A DNA stretch of 6,689 nt from NCBI GenBank assembly GCA_003670825.1, contig QWQL01000140.1, forward strand, positions 1 to 6,689, read 5' to 3'. The position numbers and the translations under genes were made by a program. The notes under the pieces were generated by a model. That model ran no database searches and had not been told where the DNA came from. It was given only the letters and a program-made list of their open reading frames with translations. Each line of letters starts with the position of its first letter. Position 1 is the stretch's first letter. Origin of the DNA: Planctomycetota bacterium. GTDB lineage: Bacteria; Planctomycetota; Planctomycetia; Pirellulales; UBA1268. This document shows, piece by piece, positions 1 through 5,152 of this stretch.

Positions 1-154
1 CCGCCGCTCACCATGTTTTAGGCACCCTCACCCGGCCTTCCTCGGCCTCTCCCTGAAGAAAAGGCCCACAGTCCGTCCACCACCGGGACCCAGAATCAGC
101 CGACAGCACGGCCCGTGCCGAACAGGACTGCTCCCGTCCCGGATTTTTTGGCGA
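1..154. other. Non-coding stretch downstream of the ATPase gene
   Basis: No convincing coding frame is seen here; the ATPase stop codon (TAG on the minus strand) lies at 155-157. A short perfect inverted repeat at 106-118 (GCACGG-C-CCGTGC) could form a small hairpin in the ATPase transcript. No run of T follows it on the minus strand, so I do not call it an intrinsic terminator. Any neighbouring gene lies beyond the left edge. Confidence 0.5.
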
Positions 155-2473
155 CTATGAGCCCATCTTCATCGACCGGAGCCGCAGCGCGTTGGCCACG
201 ACCGACACCGAGCTCAGGCTCATGGCCGCAGCGGCGATCATCGGGTTGAGCAGCAGGTGGCTCGAGAGCGGATAGAGCACCCCGGCTGCGATCGGCACGC
301 CCAGCGCGTTGTAAATCAGGGCGAAGAATAGGTTCTGGCGGATATTTTGCATCGTATGACGGCTGAGATGGATCGCCTTCACGATCCCCCGGAGGTCGCC
401 CTTCACGAGGGTCACCCCGGCCGACTCGATGGCGGCGTCGGAGCCGGTGCCCATCGCGATGCCGACGTCGGCCGCGGCCAGCGCGGGGGCGTCGTTGATG
501 CCGTCGCCGGCCATCGCCACCGTGCGACCTTCCGCCTGCAACGCCCGCACGACCGCGTGCTTCCCTGCAGGCTTCACGCCGGCTCGATACTCATCGATCC
601 CCAGGCCGGCGGCGACGGTGCGGGCCGTCTGTTCGCTGTCGCCGGTGAGCATGATGATTCGGAGCCCGAGGTCGTGGAGGCTGCGAACCGCCTCGGGCGT
701 CGAAGCCTTGATCGGGTCCGACACCGCGATCAGCCCGGCGAATCGCCCGTCCACGGCGACACGCATCACCGTACGGCCCTGTTGCTGGAGCTGTTCGGCG
801 CGATCGTCAAGCGCCGCCAGATCGGCCACAGCCTCCTCGGCGAGCCAGACCCGTGTGCCGACGAGCACCGCGCGGCCCTCGACATGCCCGCGGGCACCGC
901 CGCCCGTCACGGAATCGAACTGGGCTACCGCGGGCACCGAAATGTTTCGCGTTGCGGCGCCCGCCACGATCGCCCTGGCCAGCGGGTGTTCGCTCTGCTG
1001 CTCCACGCTCGCGGCCAGCCGCAGCAGGTCGTTTTCGCCGAGGGTCGCCACCGGAAGGCACTCGGTGAGCGTCGGCCGGCCGGCGGTGAGCGTGCCCGTC
1101 TTGTCGACGACCACGGTGTCGACCTTCTCGAGCCGTTCGAGCACCTCGGCGTTTTTCACCAGCACGCCCTCCCGCGCCCCGCGGCCGATGCCGACCATGA
1201 TCGACATTGGCGTCGCTAGCCCGAGCGCGCAGGGGCAGGCGATGATCAGCACGGCGATGGCGTTGACGAAGGCCCACGCCAGCGGCGGCTGCTCCGGTGC
1301 CGCGATCGCCCAGACCAGAAACGTGACGACCGCGATCGCCAGGACGGCGGGCACGAAATAGCCCGCCACCGCGTCGGCGACCTTCTGGATCGGCGCCCGG
1401 CTCCGCTGGGCATCCGCCACCATGCCGATGATCCGGGCGAGCACGGTGTCTTTGCCGACCTTGTCGGCGACCATCAGGAACGAGCCGGTCTGGTTGAGGG
1501 TGCCGCCGATCACCGCATCGCCGACCCGCTTCTCCACCGGCATCGGCTCGCCGGTGATCATCGACTCCTCGACCGAGCTTCCGCCCTCCGTAAGTCGGCC
1601 GTCCACTGGGATCTTTTCGCCGGGCCGCACCCGCACGAGGTCGCCCTGCCGGACCTCGTCGAGCGGCACCTCGCGCTCCTCACCGCGGCGGACCACCCGG
1701 GCCGCGGGCGGAGCGAGCGAGAGCAGCTCGCGGATGGCAGCCCCCGTACGGTGCCTCGCCCGCAGTTCCAGCAGCTGCCCGAGCAGCACCAGCGTGATGA
1801 TCACTGCCGCCGCCTCGAAGTACACCGGCACCCCGCCGTCGTGCCGGAACTGGTGCGGGATCACCGCCGGAAAGAGCACGGCGACGAGGCTGGAGAGATA
1901 CGCGGCGCCGGTGCCGATGGCGATCAGGGTGAACATGTTGAGGTGGCCCGTCACGAGCGAGCGGAAGCCCCGCTCAAAGAACGGCCAGCCGGCCCAGAGC
2001 ACGACGGGCGTGGCGAGCACCAGCTGGAGCCACGGATGCGCCGTCGGTCCCAGCCAGCGATCGACCGGCACGCCCAGCATCGGCAGCATCGAGATCAGAA
2101 ACACCGGCAGCGTGAGGGCGGCGGCGATCCAGAACCTCCGGGCCAGGCCGCGGAGTTCGGGATCGTCATCCCCCGAGTCGAGCTGCAGGGTTTTCGGCTC
2201 CAGGTCCATGCCGCACTTTGGGCAGGCGCCGGGGCCGATCTGCTCGATCTCCGGGTGCATCGGGCAGGTGTAGATGGCATCGGCGCGGCCGGCAGGTGCG
2301 TTGGCTGTCGGGCGGTGCGACCCGCAGCAGGACGCCGCCATGGGAAGGAACTCAGCGGCCACGAACTTCCGGCGGCAGCCCTCGGAGCAGAAGTAGGAAG
2401 TGACGCCGTCGCGAAGTGCGCTCGTGGCGGTCTGCTCGTCGACGGTCATGCCGCAGATGGGATCGATGGCCAT
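155..2473 (-). CDS. copA: Cu+-exporting P1B-type ATPase with N-terminal YHS and heavy-metal-binding domains
   Basis: This 772-residue inner-membrane pump hydrolyses ATP to export Cu+ (possibly also Ag+) from the cytoplasm. Motifs in order: a YHS domain at about 3-38 (DPICGM, then C29 and C33 in YFCSEGC); a CC pair at 49-50; a heavy-metal-binding domain at about 68-92 (YTCPMHPE, CPKCGM); and a P-type ATPase core with about eight membrane segments. The core has TGEP (307-310), the CPC transport motif (413-415), the phosphorylated D457 in DKTGTLT, the HP motif (H496-P497), TGD (610-612) and GDGIND (656-661). YN at 721-722 in membrane segment 7 and MSLSS at 751-755 in segment 8 match the Cu+ (P1B-1) group rather than the Zn/Cd/Pb group. 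There is no HMA (GMxCxxC) domain. The ATG is favoured because MAIDPICGMT is a usual YHS start; a GGAG lies 12 nt upstream, which is a long spacing. Two small Cys-rich genes lie upstream on the same strand, but a terminator intervenes, so a separate promoter is likely. The family assignment is firm; the metal is inferred from motifs. Confidence 0.95.
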   Translation of the reverse strand: MAIDPICGMTVDEQTATSALRDGVTSYFCSEGCRRKFVAAEFLPMAASCCGSHRPTANAPAGRADAIYTCPMHPEIEQIGPGACPKCGMDLEPKTLQLDSGDDDPELRGLARRFWIAAALTLPVFLISMLPMLGVPVDRWLGPTAHPWLQLVLATPVVLWAGWPFFERGFRSLVTGHLNMFTLIAIGTGAAYLSSLVAVLFPAVIPHQFRHDGGVPVYFEAAAVIITLVLLGQLLELRARHRTGAAIRELLSLAPPAARVVRRGEEREVPLDEVRQGDLVRVRPGEKIPVDGRLTEGGSSVEESMITGEPMPVEKRVGDAVIGGTLNQTGSFLMVADKVGKDTVLARIIGMVADAQRSRAPIQKVADAVAGYFVPAVLAIAVVTFLVWAIAAPEQPPLAWAFVNAIAVLIIACPCALGLATPMSIMVGIGRGAREGVLVKNAEVLERLEKVDTVVVDKTGTLTAGRPTLTECLPVATLGENDLLRLAASVEQQSEHPLARAIVAGAATRNISVPAVAQFDSVTGGGARGHVEGRAVLVGTRVWLAEEAVADLAALDDRAEQLQQQGRTVMRVAVDGRFAGLIAVSDPIKASTPEAVRSLHDLGLRIIMLTGDSEQTARTVAAGLGIDEYRAGVKPAGKHAVVRALQAEGRTVAMAGDGINDAPALAAADVGIAMGTGSDAAIESAGVTLVKGDLRGIVKAIHLSRHTMQNIRQNLFFALIYNALGVPIAAGVLYPLSSHLLLNPMIAAAAMSLSSVSVVANALRLRSMKMGS

Positions 2474-2643
2474 GACTTGAAGGGGCTCCGTGTGGGGTCA
2501 TTAGCGTACCTCGCCGACGTGAAGGTGTTGGTGCCAGCGTCCGTTGAGACTTTTTCGGGACGGGGTTCCCTCCGCCGCAGCGCTGTGGCAATCCCGCTTC
2601 GAGAAGTCGACCGGCTCATGGACGTAGTGGCGTCAACGAAAGA
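2474..2643. other. Spacer between terminator and ATPase start; presumed ATPase promoter region
   Basis: These 170 bp contain no credible gene. Because a strong terminator precedes them, the ATPase promoter is expected here. I could not find a clear -35/-10 pair, nor an obvious CueR-type or CsoR-type dyad. The call rests on position alone. Confidence 0.35.
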
Positions 2644-2675
2644 GGGCGGCGGGAGACGTTCGTCCCCCGCCGCCC
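2644..2675 (-). terminator. Intrinsic terminator after the 72-aa Cys-rich gene
   Basis: A perfect 10-bp G+C stem (2644-2653 with 2666-2675) encloses a further GAC/GTC stem closed by a GAAC tetraloop when read on the minus strand. The one non-Watson-Crick position (2654 with 2665) is a G-U pair in minus-strand RNA but an A-C mismatch in plus-strand RNA, which points to use by minus-strand transcripts. CTCTTTCGTT follows, a modest U-rich tail. It lies about 30 nt past the stop of the small Cys-rich gene and about 170 nt before the ATPase start, so it should separate the two transcription units at least partly. Confidence 0.75.
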
Positions 2676-2705
2676 AAGACACGCACGCTGAGCAAGCGTC
2701 AGGTG

Positions 2706-2924
2706 CTACGTGCCGCAGCATCCGGAGCCGCAGCATCCCTCCTGCTCGGCCTTCACGCCGGCAGTCGGGCACTCGCCGACACAGCAGTCGCAGGTGCAAC
2801 TCGTGCACTCGCAACTGCCCGTGTCGCAGCACCCGCAGCACTCACATGTGTCGCAGCCAGCATGCTGGCCGCTAAAGTTGGCGGGCACGAAGGCTAGTGT
2901 CGCCAGAAGAATCAGACTGTTCAT
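2706..2924 (-). CDS. Exported metallothionein-like protein, extremely cysteine-rich (72 aa)
   Basis: This small protein has 17 cysteines in 72 residues, all between residues 24 and 70. They form repeated CxC, CC and CxxC groups (C24, 27, 29, 30, 32, 33, 38, 40, 43, 45, 47, 48, 52), followed by a CC-x3-CC tail (64, 65, 69, 70). The first 20 or so residues (MNSLILLATLAFVPANFSG) are hydrophobic and resemble a short signal peptide, although the n-region has no Lys or Arg. Thiol clusters of this density bind soft metals such as Cu+, Zn or Cd; no named metallothionein family can be assigned by eye. The ATG start is supported by GGAAAGG at 2933-2939, 8 nt upstream. The gene lies between a second Cys-rich exported protein and a Cu+ ATPase and is followed by a strong terminator, which suggests a role in binding exported copper. 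A structural Cys-rich surface protein is an alternative. It is almost certainly a real gene; the function is inferred. Confidence 0.8.
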   Translation of the reverse strand: MNSLILLATLAFVPANFSGQHAGCDTCECCGCCDTGSCECTSCTCDCCVGECPTAGVKAEQEGCCGSGCCGT

Positions 2925-2963
2925 GAGAAAAACCTTTCCATGGAATCACTGAATCGAACACAC

Positions 2964-2977
2964 CACGTCACGACGTG
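2964..2977. promoter_or_regulatory. Palindrome upstream of the 72-aa Cys-rich gene
   Basis: CACGTC-AC-GACGTG is a 6-bp dyad about 40 nt upstream of the small gene's start. It overlaps a second dyad, GTCAC-N5-GTGAC, at 2967-2981. It could be an operator or an RNA hairpin in a transcript running from the upstream gene. It does not match a copper-regulator site that I recognise. Confidence 0.25.
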
Positions 2978-3059
2978 TGACCGTGGGAAACCACCGCGGA
3001 TGTCACCCAGTCGACGGGCTCACGCCCTACGACAGGCAGACATCGATTCGGCGGCCGAT

Positions 3060-3431
3060 TCAGTCCCGCCACACGCCATACAGGATCCGGACTGGCCGGA
3101 TCGGCACGGCACGAGATGCCGCCAGATATTCTCGACTGACCCCAAGCGCCGGCGGGGCTTCCAGAGCGGCCCAATCACCTGTCGCCACCTGCCCAAACGG
3201 ATCGGGACCGGGTGATGTGCCCCTCGGCACCGAGAGTGGCTGGTGGTGCCTGACATCGAGTCGGCAGTGGCATGGAGGAGCAGTGGGTTCTGCAGGGCAG
3301 TGCTCGCAGCACGCGTGACTCTCGGCCGTGCAGCACCCGCACTCGCCGCTCCACGCTAGCGGCATGACCTGGGCCGCGAACGCTCCGCACGCCACGACCA
3401 GCCAGACGGATTGCTTGACGCGTCGAACCAC
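3060..3431 (-). CDS. Secreted Cys/His-cluster protein of unknown function (123 aa)
   Basis: I do not recognise a named family. The protein opens with a classical signal peptide: a basic n-region (MVRRVK), a hydrophobic core (about residues 8-26) and a likely cleavage near AWS-GE (about 28). Next comes a compact cluster, CGCC-x6-CC-x2-C-x8-C-x-C (C31, 33, 34, 41, 42, 45, 54, 56), with H39, H44, H55, H61 and H62 nearby. The remaining 60 or so residues are Pro/Ala/Gly-rich with no motif and end in YGVWRD. The start is GTG, preceded by a strong ribosome-binding site, GGGAGG at 3437-3442, 5 nt away, which decides the start. A metal-binding role outside the cytoplasm is inferred from the thiol cluster and from the neighbouring metallothionein-like gene and Cu+ ATPase. 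The 135-bp gap to the next gene has no terminator that I can see, so the two small genes may share a transcript. The IS begins only 74 bp upstream and may have displaced its native promoter. Confidence 0.7.
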   Translation of the reverse strand: MVRRVKQSVWLVVACGAFAAQVMPLAWSGECGCCTAESHACCEHCPAEPTAPPCHCRLDVRHHQPLSVPRGTSPGPDPFGQVATGDWAALEAPPALGVSREYLAASRAVPIRPVRILYGVWRD

Positions 3432-3484
3432 AGAATCCTCCCAGCTCAGCTCATATCAGTACGGATCCAATCGGGCTCTGGTTC

Positions 3485-3512
3485 AGAAAAAGGTGTCAAG
3501 AAAAAGGTGTCA
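3485..3512. repeat. Perfect 14-bp tandem repeat at the IS edge
   Basis: AGAAAAAGGTGTCA occurs twice head to tail (3485-3498 and 3499-3512). The second copy runs into the IS end, whose first seven bases are GGTGTCA. A near copy in inverted orientation (AGAAAAAAGGTGTCA on the minus strand, ending at 5149) lies outside the other IS end. On the minus strand the junction creates a TTGACA hexamer (3494-3499) pointing at the 123-aa gene. Confidence 0.8.
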
Positions 3513-3530
3513 GCCACGAATGGCACGAAG
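3506..3530. repeat. IS terminal inverted repeat, transposase 3' side (IRR)
   Basis: The 25 bases are the exact reverse complement of 5054-5078. The repeat ends immediately before the transposase stop codon (TAA on the minus strand, 3531-3533). Such ends are the transposase binding and cleavage sites. Confidence 0.9.
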
Positions 3531-4895
3531 TTAAGGCTTTAGTCTTTGGTCTGAAAGGGCTTGCGTCAACTCGGCGCGTGGTTTGGTCATGAGCGGGTAG
3601 TTCTTTGGCCGTCGTTTTCGTACACGCGGTTCATGCCTGTCGGGCCGGAGTGGCAGCACCCGAATTCTCCGCAGCGGCAGGCCGGTCCCGGCTGCCACCA
3701 GCCATCGCAGGGCATCCACGAAGCTGATGCGGTCGGGCATGACGCCCTGCCGCTGGGCTGCTTCAAGCATCACCAGTCTGACGAGGTTGTACACGATCAC
3801 GAACATGGCCAACTCCTTATGGATGCCATCGACACTTTTTGTGCGAAGTACATCCATGTGGAGTGTCTGCTTGAGGTGCCGCAGATTCGTCTCTACCTGC
3901 CATCGCTTGCCATAGAGCTCTGCCAGATCTGCTGCTGGATACTGCTTGGCATCGAGGAGCGTGGTGACGAGCGTGATCTCACGTGTCCGGCAACCGTGCG
4001 AGACGACCGAGTACCGCAACTCTCTCACCAAAAGCGTCGGCGGAAGAACGGCCCACTGCGCTGACGACATCCATCGCGGCTGATGCTGCGGCTTGTGGTA
4101 TTCAACGATCTGATCGCACCGGCCAACCCATTGAACCCAGCGTGATCTCGGTAAGCCGCGGCCGTGCTTCATCCGCGGAAACGGCGGGCTTGGCGGCACG
4201 TGCATACGTCCTTTTAGAAAGCTGACGATCTGCCTCTGGTGAACCCGAAACACGGCGTGCATGCCGGACTGCCAGAGCATTGCCATATGGGAAAAAGAGC
4301 AGAATCCACGATCCGCGAGCACGACATCGCCGGGTGCCAATGCTCCGTGCATGCGAGTGGCTTGCGCGTGGTCGTGTGTCCGCATTGGCGCAATCGCTGT
4401 CCGCAGCAGCATTCCAGTGCCCACGTGAAACAGCGTCATAAGATGTGCGACGGGAAAGCCACAGCCAGGAGCCTGCGCGGATGGTTGACCAAAGGCCCGC
4501 TGCAACTCCGGAGTATCTGGCATGGAGCAGCTTGAGCCGTCCATCATCCACACTCGATGGCCATGCCAGCCGGCCGCGGTGTCGACGCACCCACGAAGCC
4601 GACTGCAGACCTGCTCGAGCAATCGCTGGAATAGTTCCAGCGGTAGCCGGCTGCGGGCCATGCCATAGGCCTCCGCGGTCACGTCTTTGCCCAGAAGTCG
4701 GGGAACGTGGCTGCATGCCGTGTTGCCATGGAGCACCTGGAGAAGGAACCCCTGAATCGTGGCCACCGGGTCAAACTGCCTGGTTCGCCACGAGTATCCG
4801 ATCGATCGGCACAACGCCACGATCGCAGCCGCATCGAAGGCCTTGCTGACATCGTGCTTGATCTGCATCACCGCCTGCTCGATACTGACAGACAT
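3531..4895 (-). CDS. IS4-family DDE transposase (454 aa)
   Basis: This enzyme cuts and joins the ends of the surrounding IS. The catalytic triad is visible: D119 in MMDGSS, D195 in VLADRGF and E335. E335 lies in the family signature Y328-x2-R331-x3-E335-x6-K342 (YGKRWQVETNLRHLK), the YREK motif of the IS4 group. The basic C-terminus (RVRKRRPKN, about 424-432) could contact DNA. The start at 4895 (MSVSIEQ) is supported by AAGAGG at 4902-4907, 6 nt upstream. An in-frame ATG at 4937 would add 14 residues but has no comparable ribosome site. The frame stays open further upstream, through the inverted repeat and into cca sequence; that extension is fortuitous because it crosses the IS end. The 158-bp leader inside the IS contains a hairpin covering the ribosome site. 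No frameshift or missing catalytic residue is seen. Confidence 0.95.
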   Translation of the reverse strand: MSVSIEQAVMQIKHDVSKAFDAAAIVALCRSIGYSWRTRQFDPVATIQGFLLQVLHGNTACSHVPRLLGKDVTAEAYGMARSRLPLELFQRLLEQVCSRLRGCVDTAAGWHGHRVWMMDGSSCSMPDTPELQRAFGQPSAQAPGCGFPVAHLMTLFHVGTGMLLRTAIAPMRTHDHAQATRMHGALAPGDVVLADRGFCSFSHMAMLWQSGMHAVFRVHQRQIVSFLKGRMHVPPSPPFPRMKHGRGLPRSRWVQWVGRCDQIVEYHKPQHQPRWMSSAQWAVLPPTLLVRELRYSVVSHGCRTREITLVTTLLDAKQYPAADLAELYGKRWQVETNLRHLKQTLHMDVLRTKSVDGIHKELAMFVIVYNLVRLVMLEAAQRQGVMPDRISFVDALRWLVAAGTGLPLRRIRVLPLRPDRHEPRVRKRRPKNYPLMTKPRAELTQALSDQRLKP

Positions 4896-4956
4896 AGAAG
4901 ACCTCTTGTGCGGGAGTGTTGGCTTCAACAACTCCATTCTCGCCCTGAGGTCTTCT
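4896..4956 (-). promoter_or_regulatory. Hairpin sequestering the transposase ribosome-binding site
   Basis: A perfect 10-bp inverted repeat pairs 4947-4956 (AGAAGACCTC in minus-strand RNA) with 4896-4905 (GAGGTCTTCT). The second arm contains most of the Shine-Dalgarno AAGAGG and the whole spacer up to the ATG. The loop is 41 nt. Transcripts entering from outside the IS would contain both arms and fold, hiding the ribosome site. A transcript starting inside the loop would lack the first arm. IS10 and IS50 are known to use this protection against external transcription; its role here is inferred from the layout. Confidence 0.6.
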
Positions 4957-5053
4957 TGTTTGCGCTGAGTCAGTTGGCACGGCCGCCAGCCGGTAGCGAT
5001 AGCATTGATGTGCTGGCATCTGATGCGGTTGCCACGAAAGGACTTACGGCTAT

Positions 5054-5078
5054 CTTCGTGCCATTCGTGGCTGACACC
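5054..5078. repeat. IS terminal inverted repeat, transposase 5' side (IRL)
   Basis: This is the exact reverse complement of 3506-3530, at the end upstream of the transposase gene. Its outermost 12 bases recur at 5129-5140 in the same orientation, giving this side of the IS two candidate ends. Confidence 0.9.
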
Positions 5079-5140
5079 AAATCTGGGCAATCTGGGGTAT
5101 TTTGGTTTCTCCAGCTTACCCAGATTTGGTGGCTGACACC
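5075..5140. repeat. Palindromic repeat carrying a second copy of the IS end
   Basis: Thirteen-base arms CACCAAATCTGGG (5075-5087) and its exact complement (5119-5131) enclose a 31-nt loop. In the loop, AATCTGGG is repeated at 5089-5096. The distal arm runs into GTGGCTGACACC (5129-5140), identical to the outer 12 bases of the IS end, then a T tract (5141-5146). It overlaps the IS end by four bases. It may be a miniature or solo relative of the IS, a repetitive extragenic palindrome into which the IS inserted, or part of the element's true end. Lying 13-78 nt past the cca stop, the hairpin could also end cca transcripts. Confidence 0.65.
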
Positions 5141-5152
5141 TTTTTTCTTCGG

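Larger units (their letters stand above)
3506..5078 (-). mobile_element. Complete IS4-family insertion sequence, 1573 bp
   Basis: The element is bounded by perfect 25-bp inverted repeats (3506-3530 and 5054-5078) beginning GGTGTCAGCCACGAATGG. It holds one intact DDE transposase gene on the minus strand, whose stop codon directly abuts the right-end repeat. Length and layout suit the IS4 family (usually about 1.4-1.6 kb). The flanks at these boundaries (AAGAAAAA outside the left coordinate, AAATCTGG outside the right) show no direct target duplication. Either the target copies have decayed, the element recombined, or the true ends lie further out at the related repeats at 3485-3512 and 5129-5150. 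Perfect repeats and an open transposase frame suggest a recent or still active copy. Confidence 0.85.

Noticed and set aside
106..118. GCACGG-C-CCGTGC as the ATPase terminator
   Set aside because: The stem is short and no T tract follows on the minus strand, so it is recorded only as a minor hairpin.
347..1361. Long plus-strand open frames opposite the ATPase
   Set aside because: They are antisense shadows of a high-G+C gene with complete ATPase motifs; their products are Arg/Ala/Pro-rich with no domain.
2446..2841. Minus-strand 131-codon frame overlapping the 72-aa Cys-rich gene
   Set aside because: It overlaps the real gene in another frame, runs through the terminator and lacks any conserved pattern; its Cys content is a by-product of the repetitive codons.
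2921..2941. Six-codon minus-strand leader (MERFFS) whose stop overlaps the 72-aa gene start as ATGA
   Set aside because: It would need its own ribosome site, none is seen, and its ATG precedes the Shine-Dalgarno of the real gene. A chance occurrence is likelier than translational coupling.
2968..3256. Other minus-strand frames overlapping the 123-aa gene (68 and 78 codons)
   Set aside because: They have no signal peptide, motif or ribosome site comparable with the GTG-started gene at 3431.
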